Notes: generated from the letters alone by a model not told the origin. DNA of 64,000 nt from Roseateles oligotrophus (GCF_025717515.1 NZ_JAJIRN010000001.1:620001-684000), one strand, 5' to 3'. Shown: positions 35,260 through 45,791, counted from the stretch's first letter. Numbers and translations are program-made.

Positions 35260-36090
35260 TTAGGTGGAGGATGTTGAGACGGCTTGGCGGCGCAGCGCCC
35301 GCACGCCGATGGCCAGCAGGCCCAAGCCCATCAAGGCCCAAGTGCCTGGCTCAGGCACGGCGGTGATGTTGTAGGTGACGTCGTAGGAAACCGGTGCGCC
35401 GCCGGCGTAGGGGCCGGTGGAGAGGTAGGTGGAGGTGAAGCGCAGTTGGTGCTGGCCGGCCGACAAGCCTTCCAAGGCAAAGGTATAGCCCAAGGTAACA
35501 GCCGGAAAAATGCCGGGAGGGTAGCCCCAGATGGTACTGATAATGCCGTTGGCCGGCAGGCTCAGCGGGAACAGCGGGCCGGACTGCAAAAACGAGTCCA
35601 GCGAGTTGACACCATTGGGTAGCAGGGCCGGCGCGTCGTCAACCGTGACCGTTAGATTGCTGACATCGCCCAACGCCCAAGCCGCGTGTGTGCGCATATC
35701 CGCCTCGGTGTTGACCGCAGCATCGGCCCAGAACAGGACGGAAACCGGGCTGAACACCAGCGTCTGGTCGGTGCGCACCGTCACGTTGCGCACGACGGGT
35801 GCCTGCGAGAACGTGGAGGCGAGAAAGAAGTAGCTGCCCTGGTCGCCCTGCGCGGTATGTGCGCCGGTCATGTCCAATATGGGGTTGGTCGCCTCCGGGA
35901 TGGAAAACTCCCACTGCATCATTTGAGCCGACAGAAAGCTCTGGCTATAGCCGCCCACCATGGCGTTGGGGTCAATCAGCTGCTGTGCTTGCAATGGCGC
36001 GGCTGAGATGGCGAGCAGGGCGGCTGCGGCGAGCGGGGCCAACTGCCGCGCAATGGCTGCGGTGGCGTGACGGGTCAGGTTTGTTGACAT
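35260..36090 (-). CDS. PEP-CTERM secreted protein
   Basis: A 276-residue exported protein with a signal peptide (AISAAPLQAQQ) and a C-terminal sorting signal VPEPGTWALMGLGLLAIG followed by RALRRQA. The middle is beta-rich and Thr/Val-rich, as in extracellular matrix proteins processed by exosortase. No enzyme motif was recognised. It ends nine bases before the S74 gene in the same direction, so the two may be co-transcribed. Confidence 0.85.
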   Translation of the reverse strand: MSTNLTRHATAAIARQLAPLAAAALLAISAAPLQAQQLIDPNAMVGGYSQSFLSAQMMQWEFSIPEATNPILDMTGAHTAQGDQGSYFFLASTFSQAPVVRNVTVRTDQTLVFSPVSVLFWADAAVNTEADMRTHAAWALGDVSNLTVTVDDAPALLPNGVNSLDSFLQSGPLFPLSLPANGIISTIWGYPPGIFPAVTLGYTFALEGLSAGQHQLRFTSTYLSTGPYAGGAPVSYDVTYNITAVPEPGTWALMGLGLLAIGVRALRRQAVSTSST

Positions 36091-36195
36091 GGCGTATCTC
36101 CCAGGGGTTGACGATGAACGGCAGGCTGCAAGCCCACCCAGTGCACGGCCTCGGTTTGCCGTGCCGCCAATGTCCTACTTGGCGGGCGCGCCGTC

Positions 36196-36232
36196 CTTAA
36201 AGCACCTGAAACGGCGCTTAAAAATTCTTAAG
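36196..36232. promoter_or_regulatory. Three phased CTTAA repeats, candidate response-regulator site
   Basis: CTTAA occurs at 36196, 36217 and 36227, that is 21 and 10 bases apart, so all three face the same side of the helix. Direct CTTAA repeats at about one turn are typical of OmpR/PhoB-family sites (PmrA/QseB type). They lie between the divergent PEP-CTERM gene and the hybrid kinase gene. No data link them to a particular regulator. Confidence 0.4.
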
Positions 36233-36351
36233 GTTTGCGGCCAGGGTTCAGATGCCGGGCTTTGAATCCCTATGATCGGCGGCGCTGGGTCCGAGAGTTA
36301 GTCTTGGCGACAGCGACTCAGCCCCATGTGACTCTTGAGGAGTAGCCCGCC

Positions 36352-39327
36352 ATGCCAATGGACTCTGCCAGTCCCGATGTGCCAGCCGCGCCGGCCACAG
36401 CTTTGGCGCCAGCGCCTGCCGGCCCTAACGAGGCGCTGCGCTGGAAGGTGGTCTTGCTCCTCATTTGTCTGATTTGCGCCGGCATGCGGCTGTGGGCGAT
36501 GACTTATCTGGATCGTTCGGTCGTGCCCGAAGCAGCGGGTGGCATGGGTGTTGTGATGAAGGGGCCGCTCAACGGGCCGCATTGGTTGACCCGGGTGGTC
36601 AGCATCAACCCCGACTCCGATCTGGCCCGGCAAGGGGTCAAGGTCGCAGACAGATTGACTTATGACCGCATTGGCGATCGTTGGCGCACCAAGGGCGTGG
36701 ATGAGCTGATCCCGGTCACGATCGAATCCGAGGGGGAATTTCGCCAATTGACGGTGCGCACCTTTCCGGAGCCTGAACGTGTCAACGCGGTCGGGGTGGC
36801 CCGCGAGTTCACCGGGCTGGTCGAGAGCTGGCTGGCCTTGACGATTGCGGCGGTGTTGAGTTGGCGCCGCTCGGACAGCCCTCCCATGCGTGCCTTGGCT
36901 CTGGCCTTGGCGATCTACAGCATTGCCGATGTGGGCGGGCGTTTGCCGGCCGGTACGGTGCAGGCGCTGATGATGCTGGCCAGCTCAACCGTCATGCTCT
37001 TCACCATCACCGCGTGCTACCTCTTTTTTGCCATTGCCTACCCCGATGAACAAAGCCGCTTCTCCCGGCCCTGGGTGCGCAGGTCCTTCGTTCTGCTCTT
37101 GTGCTTGGCCCTGCCGGTCAATGCCTATGAAATCGCCTTTCACTTTCGGCTCACGCCTTTTGAGCCGCAGGAGTGGAAATTCATCTTCGAGCGCATTTCT
37201 AAGAGTTTCAGCAACTTGGCCAGTGTTGCTGCGCTCGTTTTCTTGTGGGTGGCTTGGCGGCGGGCCACTGGGGTTGCCAAGTACCGCGCCGCCTGGATAG
37301 GGGTATGCGTGGCCTTGATGCTAGGGAATTCCATCATTTTCATCATCCTGGGCTCCCTGCCCGGCCGAACCTTGCAGCGCGAGTTGATCACAGACTTTGT
37401 GTGCATTGCACTGGCCATGTTATCCATGCTGGGCTTGGCCTACGCCGTGCTGCGCCATCGTGTTTTTGGTTTCGGCTTCGCGCTCAACCGCGCCTTGGTT
37501 TGGGGTCTGGTGTTGGCGGTCCTGCTGGCCGGTGTGGCCCTGCTGCGCATGTTGGGGGCACGCTGGCCGCTGCTGGCCGACCCCCGTGTGGCGGCCGGCG
37601 TGACAGTGCCGCTGGCGCTGCTGTTTGCAGGCGCCGTGCCGCGCTTGCGTGTATGGTCGGATGCCCTCGTGCAACAGCTGTTCTTCAGCAATTGGCGCCA
37701 TCGCGAGGAGCAGCTGTGGATGGCCGCGCGGGCGGCCGCATCACTGCAAGGGCAGGCGGAGTTGATGCAGCATTACCTGGCGGCGATCAGCGGTTTTGCG
37801 GACGGTGCGCATGCGGCCCTGTATCGCGTCGGCGCCGATCAAATCGACTGCTTGGCCTCGACGGCAGGCAAGACGCCCGGCGTGCTGAGCTTGGACGCAG
37901 CCGACCTGCGCAGCATCCTCGCCCATCGTTTGCCGGCTGCCTTGGCCGCGCTGGTCGGTGTGGATGGCCTGGCGGTGCCGATCAAGCATCGCGAAGTTCT
38001 GAGCGGATTTATGCTGCTGAACACGCGCTCAGATGCGGCCCCCTATCGCCCCGACGAGGTGCGCGCGCTGGCCCGCGCCACCGAGATGATGCAAGAGGAT
38101 TTGCAGGCCGACGCCGGGCGCGCCCAGGCGCAGTTGCTGGAGCAAAAGCTGGCCGCCGAGCTGCAAGCGCGCGAGGCCGCGCAATCGGCCAATGCGGCCA
38201 AGAGCGCTTTTCTGGCCACCGTCAGCCATGAGATTCGCACGCCAATGAACGGCGTGATCGGCATGAGCGGGCTGTTGCTCAACTCGCCTTTGACGGAGGA
38301 GCAGCGCGACAACGCGCAAACCATTCGCGACTCGGCCGAGGCGCTGCTGACCATCATCAACGACGTGCTCGATTTTTCCAAGATAGAGGCCGGCCGGATG
38401 GAGCTGGAGGCGCAGCCTTTTGATCTGCGCGAATGCGTGCGCCTGGCGCTCGATCTGGTCAGCTTGCGGGCCGGCCAAAAAGGCTTGCGCTTGAGTTGCC
38501 ACTTTGAGGACGGAGTGCCCGCGGCGGTGGTCGGCGACGCCGCTCATCTGCGCCAGATTTTGCTGAACTTGCTCAGCAACGCGGTCAAGTTCTCCGATGT
38601 GGGCGAGGTGGTGTTGGCGGTGGCGGCGCCCGAGGCGGGGCGGCTTGCATTTGAGGTCCGCGATACCGGCATCGGCCTCAGCGCCGAGGGCCGTGCCCGG
38701 CTGTTTCAGCGCTTCAGCCAGGCCGACAGCAGCATTGCCAGCCGCTACGGCGGCACCGGCCTGGGGCTGGCCATCAGCAAGCAATTGGCGGAGTTGATGG
38801 GCGGCAGCATGGACGTCGCGAGTGCGGGGCCCGGCCAGGGCAGCCGGTTTTTCTTCACGATTCAGGCGGCAGCCGCTGACCCTGCGCTGCTGCCTCAGCG
38901 CGGGCCCGCAGCACCGACCCTGCTGGATCCCGGTCTGGCCAGCCGCCACCCGCTGCGCATTCTCTTGGCCGAGGACAACGGCGTGAACCAGAAGTTGGCA
39001 CTGCGCCTGCTTGAGCAAATGGGCTACCGGGCCGATCTGGCCGGCAATGGGCGCGAGGCGCTCGAATGCGTGGCGCGTCAAAGTTATGACCTCGTGCTGA
39101 TGGATGTGCGCATGCCCGAGATGGACGGCTTGCAAGCGACCCGCGAAATCGCCCGGCGCTGGCCGGCCGGGCGCCGCCCGCGCATCGTCGCGATGACCGC
39201 CAATGCCCTCAATGGCGACCGCCCACAATGCCTGGCGGCGGGCATGGACGAGCATCTTGCCAAGCCGCTGCGCGTCGAAAACTTGGTCGCCGAGCTGATC
39301 GCCACAACCCGTCGAAGCAATGTGTAA
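36352..39327 (+). CDS. Hybrid sensor histidine kinase with PDZ-like and membrane sensor region
   Basis: A 991-residue membrane kinase. One helix at about 30-50 is followed by a periplasmic PDZ-like part ([21 protein letters not shown]), then about seven more helices (160-430), a GAF-like region (about 460-590), a coiled coil, HisKA with phospho-acceptor His626 in [11 protein letters not shown], the ATPase domain ([22 protein letters not shown]), and a C-terminal receiver with Asp918 in [17 protein letters not shown] precedes the ATG. It forms a unit with the Hpt gene and regulator that follow, which points to a His-Asp-His-Asp relay. The signal is unknown. Confidence 0.92.
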   Translation: MPMDSASPDVPAAPATALAPAPAGPNEALRWKVVLLLICLICAGMRLWAMTYLDRSVVPEAAGGMGVVMKGPLNGPHWLTRVVSINPDSDLARQGVKVADRLTYDRIGDRWRTKGVDELIPVTIESEGEFRQLTVRTFPEPERVNAVGVAREFTGLVESWLALTIAAVLSWRRSDSPPMRALALALAIYSIADVGGRLPAGTVQALMMLASSTVMLFTITACYLFFAIAYPDEQSRFSRPWVRRSFVLLLCLALPVNAYEIAFHFRLTPFEPQEWKFIFERISKSFSNLASVAALVFLWVAWRRATGVAKYRAAWIGVCVALMLGNSIIFIILGSLPGRTLQRELITDFVCIALAMLSMLGLAYAVLRHRVFGFGFALNRALVWGLVLAVLLAGVALLRMLGARWPLLADPRVAAGVTVPLALLFAGAVPRLRVWSDALVQQLFFSNWRHREEQLWMAARAAASLQGQAELMQHYLAAISGFADGAHAALYRVGADQIDCLASTAGKTPGVLSLDAADLRSILAHRLPAALAALVGVDGLAVPIKHREVLSGFMLLNTRSDAAPYRPDEVRALARATEMMQEDLQADAGRAQAQLLEQKLAAELQAREAAQSANAAKSAFLATVSHEIRTPMNGVIGMSGLLLNSPLTEEQRDNAQTIRDSAEALLTIINDVLDFSKIEAGRMELEAQPFDLRECVRLALDLVSLRAGQKGLRLSCHFEDGVPAAVVGDAAHLRQILLNLLSNAVKFSDVGEVVLAVAAPEAGRLAFEVRDTGIGLSAEGRARLFQRFSQADSSIASRYGGTGLGLAISKQLAELMGGSMDVASAGPGQGSRFFFTIQAAAADPALLPQRGPAAPTLLDPGLASRHPLRILLAEDNGVNQKLALRLLEQMGYRADLAGNGREALECVARQSYDLVLMDVRMPEMDGLQATREIARRWPAGRRPRIVAMTANALNGDRPQCLAAGMDEHLAKPLRVENLVAELIATTRRSNV

Positions 39328-39340
39328 TGCAGGCAAAGCC

Positions 39341-39688
39341 ATGAATAATCCAACTATTGCTCCACTCGTTTTCGAAGCGTTGCAGGCCAATGCGGGCGCC
39401 GACTTCGTGCTTCAACTGGTCGAGGCCTTTGCCGAAGAGGCGCCGCGGCTGACGCAGCAACTGCGTGCCGCCGCCGAGACGGGAGATGCGACGCAGTTTG
39501 AAACGATCGCGCATAGCCTGAAAAGCAACGGCGTGACCTTTGGTGCGCTGCGCCTGACCGAAATGGCCGCCCGGCTGGAATGGCAAGGGCTGGCGGCAGA
39601 CTCCGCCGCGATCGAGGTGGCGATCGCTGAATTGGTGGGCGAGGTCGCCGCCATTGTGCCGATCTTGCGGGCGGTGGCGCGGCAATGA
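39341..39688 (+). CDS. Hpt domain phosphotransfer protein
   Basis: A 115-residue single-domain histidine phosphotransferase. The phospho-acceptor is the His in IAHSLKSNGVTFGA, with the Lys two residues on that is typical of Hpt domains. It should pass phosphate from the receiver of the upstream hybrid kinase to the receiver of the downstream regulator. ATG at 39341 is preferred; an in-frame ATG at 39320 overlaps the kinase stop. It overlaps the next gene by four bases. Confidence 0.9.
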   Translation: MNNPTIAPLVFEALQANAGADFVLQLVEAFAEEAPRLTQQLRAAAETGDATQFETIAHSLKSNGVTFGALRLTEMAARLEWQGLAADSAAIEVAIAELVGEVAAIVPILRAVARQ

Positions 39689-40974
39689 GCAAGAACATGA
39701 ATACGAGCGCCAACGCCGGCCTGTGCTTCGGCCATATCGAGTTGCGTTTGGACGAACGCCGCTTGCTGGTCGATGGGCAAACCGTCGGGCTGGGCAGTCG
39801 CGGCTTCGATTTACTCAAGGCCCTGGTCAACAAGCGCGAACGCGTCGTCAGCAAGGACGAGTTGCTGGATGAGGTGTGGCCGGGCCTGGTGGTGGAGGAG
39901 AACAATCTGCAGGTGCAGATTTCGGGCCTGCGCCGCGTGCTGGGAGCGGCTGCTATTGTGACGGTGCCCGGATTCGGCTACCGGTTCACGCTCGCGCTCG
40001 GGAGCATCGAGCCGACCCTTGCCGAACCGCCTGCGGCCTTGTGGCAAGCGCCAGCCAGGGCCGTCGGCCATGGTGCTCGGGTGCTGGTGGCCGATGACAA
40101 CAAGGTCAATCGACTGCTGCTGTGCCGCTCGCTGGAGCTGATGGGGCATGAGGTGAGCAGCGCGAGCCATGGCCGTGAAGCGCTCGAACTGCTCAAGGCA
40201 CAGCGCTTCGACCTCTTGCTGCTGGACCTGGCGATGCCCGAACTCGACGGCTTTGGCTTGCTGCAAATCCGTGCCGACGACGCCGCGCTGCGCGAAGTGG
40301 CGGTCATCGTGACCAGTGCGATTGGCGGCGTGGCGCCGGTGGCGCGCTGCATCGAGTTGGGGGTCGAGGATTTTCTGCATAAGCCGGTTGACCCTAGTTT
40401 GCTGAAGGCGCGGGTCGACGCCAGTCTGGGTGCCAAACGCCTGCGTGACGAGCAGCGTGACGCCTTGCGCCGGATGATGCCCGCCGGTCCCGACGCGGCG
40501 CAAGGCCTGGCCGATGCGGTGGTGCTGGTGGCGCGGCTCTACGGGCTCGAAATACTGCCACATTCGCCGCAGCAAACCCAGGCGCTGCTGAGCGACTGGA
40601 GCACGCTGATGTTTGACGCCATAGAGGGGCACGGAGGGGAGGTCGCGCAGTTCACCGGCGATAGCCTCTTGGCCTTGTTCGGCGAGCCGCAGGGGGCAGC
40701 GCAAGCGGCTCAGCAAACGGCACAGGATATGGGCGAGTTGATGCTGGCGCTGAATGAGGAGCGCCTGATCCTCGGCTTGAGCCCGGTCAGTGCCGGCTGC
40801 GGTCTGGCGCGCGGCCAAGTCGTTGTTTGTTCGGCAGCCACCAGCAGTCGTGCGACCTATGCCTGCATTGGCGCGCCGGTTTTGGCGGCCGAGCGCTTGG
40901 CGGCGGCCTGCGCGGCCAAAGAGGCGGTCTACTTGATGGATGACTGCATGCGGGCCGGGTCGCCGGTCGATTGA
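39685..40974 (+). CDS. Regulator: winged helix + receiver + nucleotidyl-cyclase-like domain
   Basis: A 429-residue protein of unusual domain order. Residues about 12-105 are an OmpR/CadC-type winged helix (SRGFDLLKALVNKRERVVSKDELLDEVWPG). Residues about 130-250 are a receiver with acceptor Asp181 in LLLLDLAMPELDG and the Lys in FLHKPVD. Residues about 280-425 resemble a class III cyclase: FTGDSLLALFGEP holds one metal Asp, and ATYACIGAPVLAAERLA matches the adenine-site strand. The first metal Asp, expected around VVLVARLYGLE, is absent, so this domain is probably a non-catalytic nucleotide sensor or interaction module. It overlaps the Hpt gene. Confidence 0.85.
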   Translation: MSKNMNTSANAGLCFGHIELRLDERRLLVDGQTVGLGSRGFDLLKALVNKRERVVSKDELLDEVWPGLVVEENNLQVQISGLRRVLGAAAIVTVPGFGYRFTLALGSIEPTLAEPPAALWQAPARAVGHGARVLVADDNKVNRLLLCRSLELMGHEVSSASHGREALELLKAQRFDLLLLDLAMPELDGFGLLQIRADDAALREVAVIVTSAIGGVAPVARCIELGVEDFLHKPVDPSLLKARVDASLGAKRLRDEQRDALRRMMPAGPDAAQGLADAVVLVARLYGLEILPHSPQQTQALLSDWSTLMFDAIEGHGGEVAQFTGDSLLALFGEPQGAAQAAQQTAQDMGELMLALNEERLILGLSPVSAGCGLARGQVVVCSAATSSRATYACIGAPVLAAERLAAACAAKEAVYLMDDCMRAGSPVD

Positions 40975-41045
40975 CGGGCTGAAATGGCCGGCTAATGCTA
41001 TAAATTCTCGGCTTGTCGGCGCCCTGTGGCGCTTATGCTGCTGGC

Positions 41046-41759
41046 ATGAAGACGCATCCCTATCGCTTCGCTGTCGCCTTGTCTCTGACGCTAACGGCAT
41101 GCGCCGTCGGTGCGGCAGACGCGCGGGTCGCGGGTCAAAACCTTTGGGTCGAACTGCGCTGGGTCGACAGCGCAATCAGCGGCGCGGCTTTGTCGGCGGT
41201 GCGAGATGGTTCGGTCGTGGTCGGCACGGCCGGCTCGGTGTCGGCGCGTGGCAGCGTCGGGTTCAACACGCAGCGCCGTGATGAGCAGCAGGTGCAGCGC
41301 CTCTTGGTGCTCAATGGACATCAGGCCTCGGTGAATTTGACCGAAACAAGGCCGGTGCAATGGCTGGACTTTGGCGTGCAGTTTGATGCCGGTGGGCCTG
41401 GTGGGGCGACGCCGCTGCCGGCGGGCAATAGCGCAAGTTCCAACAAGGGCTGGGCGGTGCCGCGCCAGGGCGTGACCGAGCAGACGCAAGGCTTCACCGT
41501 CACGCCACATTGGCCGGGTGGCCAACAACCGGTGCGGGTGGAGTTACGGGCGCAAGGCGGCGGCAATCCTTCTAATGACGTTCAGGCCCAAAGCCAGGTG
41601 CAAGTTTTCAGCACCGTCTCGGTGGGGCTCGGCCAATGGCTGACCGTGGCGCGCAGCGGAGCGGCGATGCAGCGCCAGGAGCGCGGCGTCACCAGCAGCC
41701 GCAGCGCCGAAACGCAGAGCACCCGTGAGCTGCAGCTGCGGGTGGATTTGGCGCCTTGA
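41046..41759 (+). CDS. Exported protein of unknown function
   Basis: A 237-residue protein with a signal peptide (MKTHPYRFAVALSLTLTACAVGAADA). The rest is predicted as beta strands, with the segment QRLLVLNGHQASVNLTETRPVQW and a Ser/Gln-rich tail. I have seen similar architecture in beta-proteobacterial hypothetical proteins but no known function. It follows the regulator at 72 bases and converges with the TonB receptor. A hairpin (41787-41816, 11 base pairs with one mismatch, no T-run) separates them. Confidence 0.72.
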   Translation: MKTHPYRFAVALSLTLTACAVGAADARVAGQNLWVELRWVDSAISGAALSAVRDGSVVVGTAGSVSARGSVGFNTQRRDEQQVQRLLVLNGHQASVNLTETRPVQWLDFGVQFDAGGPGGATPLPAGNSASSNKGWAVPRQGVTEQTQGFTVTPHWPGGQQPVRVELRAQGGGNPSNDVQAQSQVQVFSTVSVGLGQWLTVARSGAAMQRQERGVTSSRSAETQSTRELQLRVDLAP

Positions 41760-41829
41760 GCCCGCCGTGTCCAATACGCAGGCATAGGGAAGCGATGACT
41801 GAGGCCATCACTTCCCAGTCAGGCATCAA

Positions 41830-44448
41830 TCAATACTCGACGCCGACCCTGACCCCGAACATACGCGGATCATTCCAAGTGGCCTTGACCCAACCGTCTC
41901 CGGCCATCAGGGAGTTCTTGGTGACCTTGTTGCCGAGATTCAGCACATAGGCCTCGATATGCCATTGCTTGGGTGAAACCAACTTGATCGACGCATCGAT
42001 CTTGGTGAAGGCCGCTTGCGCATCCGAGATATGTGCGTTGTCCAAGTTGCGCAGCGTGAAGTACATCTTGTCTTGCCACTTCACGTTCACCCATGGCGTC
42101 AGCTTGTAGCCGCCGCCGAAGTTGAAGTCCTGCGAGAAGCTGACACCGAAGCTGAACTTGGGCGCCAAAGGCAGTTGGTTGCCGGTGATGTCATAGACAT
42201 TGCGGCCGTCCAAGGTCGGGTCGCTGCCCGAGTAAGTGGGCGGGCAGGCCGGCGCCCCCATCTCGCCGCGGTAGTCGCACAACCAGTTGTCGCTGTAGCT
42301 TGGGTAGTCCTTCATTTTGGTGCTCAGGTAGGAGAAGAAGCCACCCAGGCGGGCGCCGGCCCAAGGCTTGTAATCCACCTCCAACTCCAGGCCTGCAATG
42401 TCGACCACGCCAACATTGACGGTTTGCCAAGTCTTGTGAATATCGCAACCAGGGTTCTCGCTCGGGCAGGGGGCATCGGGTTTGAACTTGGTCATGAAGG
42501 CTTCGCCGGTGACCTGCATGTCTTTGTATTTGCTGTAAAACGCGGTCGCCGACAAGCTCAAGCGGTTCTCCAGCATCAAGCCCTTGTAGCCCAACTCAAG
42601 GTTGGTGACGGTTTCTGGCTTGTAGGGCAGGAAGGTGGTCTTGTTCGCATATTGCCCTTCGCAACTGTGCTCGGTGCAGAAGGCATCCTTGTCGCCAAAA
42701 CCGCCCGCCTTGTAGCCCGTGGCCAGCGAGGTGTAGACCATGTCCTTGGGCGTGAGCTGCTTCATCAAACCGAGTCGGTAGGTGAACTTCTTCCAGGATT
42801 CGGTATGGTCGTTATGCGCGGGTTCGCCATAGCCGGCGTAGGCGCCGACACCGGCAAATGCGCCCATGTCCTTGGTCAAGTCTTTGCTGCTGTGGGGGCG
42901 GAAGCCCGCTTCACCCGGATGCCCTGGGTCATAGTGTCCGTTGTAGTAGGCGCCGTCATAGGTGTTGTAGGTGCCGTAGTTGCGGCCGCCAATGTCGGTC
43001 TTCTTGTCCCAGCTATAGCGCCCACCGAGCGTCGCGGTCCAGGTCGGGGCGAACTTCCAGTCGGCTTGCGCAAACAAGGCCTTGGAGTCGACCGGCCGGT
43101 TGGCCTGCGCGTAGTAAGCACTGGCAGGCAGGCCGTAAGGGGCGGTCATCAACATATCTTGCGCATAGTTGATCTGGTTCTTCTCATGCATCCAGAACGC
43201 ACCCAGCACATATTGCAAGGTGTCGGTTTTTTGTTTGAACTGCAGCTCATGCACGGTCGAGATGTACTTCGAGTCGACCGTGTTCGACGAGTTGTCGGCG
43301 ATTGGCCACATGCCCCACTGCTCATCGGCCGAAGAGACGGGCAGATGCACGTTGATCTGGCTGGCCAGCGGGTGATAACCGGCATCATCATCGGTCTGCT
43401 GCGAGCGGCGTTGGTCCGCATAAGCGAAGTTGTATTCCAGCGTCGAGCTTTTGTTAAGGTTCCAGGTCAAACCGCCGCGCACGGTGTCGATCGACATGTC
43501 GATCTTGCCGGGTACATTGACCTTGGCATCCCACTTGCCGCCCGTGCACGCATAGGCGGTGCCGGCCGCTTGGTCGCAGTCCTTCATCGCCAACTCACCG
43601 GCGCCGGAGTTCTGGAACTTCTCGTAGGACAGCGAGCCTTCGATGTCATTGCTGAACTTGGCGCGTGCGGTGATGCGGCCCGCCCATTCGTTCTTGTTGT
43701 AGTAGTAGTCCTTCTTGCCGACCTTGCTGTTGCGGCGCTGATCAACATCGGGGATGCCGTCGGGCTGCAGGCCATGCACAGGGTCGTAGACATCGGTGAA
43801 ATCCTGGCTTTGGTTGATCCAGCCGTCACGGGTGATCTTGCTCAAGGTGGCGCGGATTGCGAACTTGTCGCTGATGCCGATGTTTTGCACCAGATTGAAC
43901 TGGCGCTTGTTGTAGTTGCCGAAATCGACCTCGGCATTGCCATAGGTCTCGCCAAACTCGGGCTTGGCGGGGATGATGTTGATGCTGCCGGCGGTCGAGT
44001 TGCGACCGAACAAAGTGCCTTGCGGGCCACGCAGGACTTCGACCTGCTCCAGGTCGAACATCAAGGCCATCGCACCCTGCGGGCGTGGTGAGTACAGGCC
44101 GCCCACATGCAGGCCGACGGCGGGGTCGCCGATCTCGGTGAAGTTGTTGGAGCTGACGCCGCGAATGCTGATTTGCACGCCGGAGTCGGCCCCGGTGGAG
44201 ATTTGCATATTCGGCACCGAACCCGACAAGCCACGCACATCGGTGATGCCCTCGCGGGTTAGCTTTTCTTGGGTGACCGCGGTGACCGCGACCGGGGTTT
44301 GCAAGAGGCCGGAGCTGACGCGGGTGGCCGTCACCATCACGGTGGGCAACTCGTTGCTGTTTTCCGCGGCCGCGTGTTGGGCGATGCAGCTCAGGGCGGC
44401 TGCAGCCAATGCCGTCAGGGCGAGACGGGAGGGTTGTTTTATCTTCAT
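41830..44448 (-). CDS. TonB-dependent outer-membrane receptor
   Basis: An 872-residue receptor with a signal peptide (ending QHAAAE), a TonB box-like start (PTVMVTATR), plug domain motifs (EVLRGPQGTLFGRNSTAGSINII) and a 22-strand barrel ending in a terminal aromatic residue. Neighbours are a sugar permease, a sugar kinase, a ROK regulator and a GH9 glycosidase, so an oligosaccharide is a likelier substrate than a siderophore. GGAGA precedes the ATG. It is the last gene of the minus-strand sugar group, 89 bases after the permease. Confidence 0.92.
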   Translation of the reverse strand: MKIKQPSRLALTALAAAALSCIAQHAAAENSNELPTVMVTATRVSSGLLQTPVAVTAVTQEKLTREGITDVRGLSGSVPNMQISTGADSGVQISIRGVSSNNFTEIGDPAVGLHVGGLYSPRPQGAMALMFDLEQVEVLRGPQGTLFGRNSTAGSINIIPAKPEFGETYGNAEVDFGNYNKRQFNLVQNIGISDKFAIRATLSKITRDGWINQSQDFTDVYDPVHGLQPDGIPDVDQRRNSKVGKKDYYYNKNEWAGRITARAKFSNDIEGSLSYEKFQNSGAGELAMKDCDQAAGTAYACTGGKWDAKVNVPGKIDMSIDTVRGGLTWNLNKSSTLEYNFAYADQRRSQQTDDDAGYHPLASQINVHLPVSSADEQWGMWPIADNSSNTVDSKYISTVHELQFKQKTDTLQYVLGAFWMHEKNQINYAQDMLMTAPYGLPASAYYAQANRPVDSKALFAQADWKFAPTWTATLGGRYSWDKKTDIGGRNYGTYNTYDGAYYNGHYDPGHPGEAGFRPHSSKDLTKDMGAFAGVGAYAGYGEPAHNDHTESWKKFTYRLGLMKQLTPKDMVYTSLATGYKAGGFGDKDAFCTEHSCEGQYANKTTFLPYKPETVTNLELGYKGLMLENRLSLSATAFYSKYKDMQVTGEAFMTKFKPDAPCPSENPGCDIHKTWQTVNVGVVDIAGLELEVDYKPWAGARLGGFFSYLSTKMKDYPSYSDNWLCDYRGEMGAPACPPTYSGSDPTLDGRNVYDITGNQLPLAPKFSFGVSFSQDFNFGGGYKLTPWVNVKWQDKMYFTLRNLDNAHISDAQAAFTKIDASIKLVSPKQWHIEAYVLNLGNKVTKNSLMAGDGWVKATWNDPRMFGVRVGVEY

Positions 44449-44537
44449 TTTGTCTCCAGAAAAGGTTGGGGGGGTGTCGGATAGGCGAGATCAGGCATGC
44501 CATGCCCGGCATGCGATGGGGAAAACGGGATTCGGCG

Positions 44538-45791
44538 CTAGTGCTGGACCGGTGATGTCGCGTCGGGGCGCCGGGGGCTTAGCAATTCAGTCAGTCGGAC
44601 GGTCTTGTTAGGCACCAGCGGGCAGGCCCAGAAAGCCACGCTCAGGATGTAGGCGAGCGAGATGAAGACGCTGCTCATGGCCATGCGCAGGCCTAGCCCT
44701 TCGGCCAGTTGCCCGACCAGCATCGGCAGCACCGCGCCGCCCAAGATGCCGGTGCACAAGATGCCGGAGAAAGCGCCGTGGTGCAGGGGCACCGAGTTCA
44801 AGGCCAGCGAGAACAGCACCGAGAACATCACCGACAAGCAGAATCCCGCCGCCGGGAAGGCCCACAAGGCGGTGGCCGCGCTGCCATAAAGCGCCGCTGC
44901 GACGCAGGCGATGGCCCCCAGCACGAACAGCATCAACACCCGGCGTGAGTCCATCAGCTTGAGCAGCAACAGGCCCAGCAGACAGCCCAGCGACATCAGG
45001 CCCCAGAACTGCCCGACCGCATCGGCGCCTTCGGCCGTGGCGGACAGGCCATGCTGGCTATTGAGGAATTGGGACATCCAGTTGGCCAGCGTCTGCTCGG
45101 TGCCCACATAGGCGACGATGGCGAGGAAGTAGAGCCAGACATCGACGCGCGACAGGAGCTCGCGGTAGGCCTGGAGGCCACCCATGCGCTCGTCTTCTCT
45201 CAGGTCCACGGTCGGCAGGGCCAGGCGGTGGTTGAGCGCCAGCAACGCCACAAAGCCCAGCACAAAGGCCCAATAGAAATCGACCCACACCAGCGTGCCC
45301 GGCTGCGTCACCGGGCGCGCCATCATGCGCTGGAACACCCAAGGGCTGACGAAGGACGCCAGGCCGAAGACCAACTGCCCCATCACCGAAAAGAAGGCGA
45401 AATTGGCTTCGCCGCCGGCGGTGCGCATCAGCGGGTTGATGACAACCTGTAGCAGCGCCATCCCCAGACCGATCACGAAGAGGCCGGCGATCACCACAGC
45501 GAATACCGGCTGCAGCGCAATCGCCAACGCGCCGAGCAGGTTCAGCGCAAAGGCCAGCATCAGCGTGAAGCGCGCGCCGCGGCGTTCGACCAGGATGCCG
45601 CCGGGAATGGACACCAGGCCATAGGCCAAAAAGAAGGAGAAGGGCAGGAAGCCGGCCATCCCCAGGCTGAGCTTGAAGTCCTCAATCAGGATGGGCATCA
45701 GCGGCCCGATCAGGTTGGTCACGAAGGAGATCGCGAACCAGATGACCAGGATGTAGATCACGATGCCGTAACGTTTCGCCATATTGCTCAT
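44538..45791 (-). CDS. Sugar MFS transporter (FucP/GlcP-like)
   Basis: A 417-residue permease with 12 predicted helices. It resembles the sugar:proton symporter group of the major facilitator family (PLMPILIEDFKLSLGMAGFLPFSFFLAYG near the N-terminus). ATG at 45791 is preferred; an in-frame TTG at 45821 overlaps the kinase stop and would add ten residues. It follows the PfkB kinase closely, so uptake and phosphorylation are probably coupled. Confidence 0.87.
   Translation of the reverse strand: MSNMAKRYGIVIYILVIWFAISFVTNLIGPLMPILIEDFKLSLGMAGFLPFSFFLAYGLVSIPGGILVERRGARFTLMLAFALNLLGALAIALQPVFAVVIAGLFVIGLGMALLQVVINPLMRTAGGEANFAFFSVMGQLVFGLASFVSPWVFQRMMARPVTQPGTLVWVDFYWAFVLGFVALLALNHRLALPTVDLREDERMGGLQAYRELLSRVDVWLYFLAIVAYVGTEQTLANWMSQFLNSQHGLSATAEGADAVGQFWGLMSLGCLLGLLLLKLMDSRRVLMLFVLGAIACVAAALYGSAATALWAFPAAGFCLSVMFSVLFSLALNSVPLHHGAFSGILCTGILGGAVLPMLVGQLAEGLGLRMAMSSVFISLAYILSVAFWACPLVPNKTVRLTELLSPRRPDATSPVQH

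Noticed and set aside
41787-41816. Hairpin between convergent genes as a terminator
   Set aside because: The stem has a mismatch and no T-run on either strand.
42016-44091. A 691-codon open frame antisense to the TonB receptor
   Set aside because: It is the mirror of a clear receptor gene in high-GC DNA, its protein has no recognisable domain, and it has the composition of a shadow frame.
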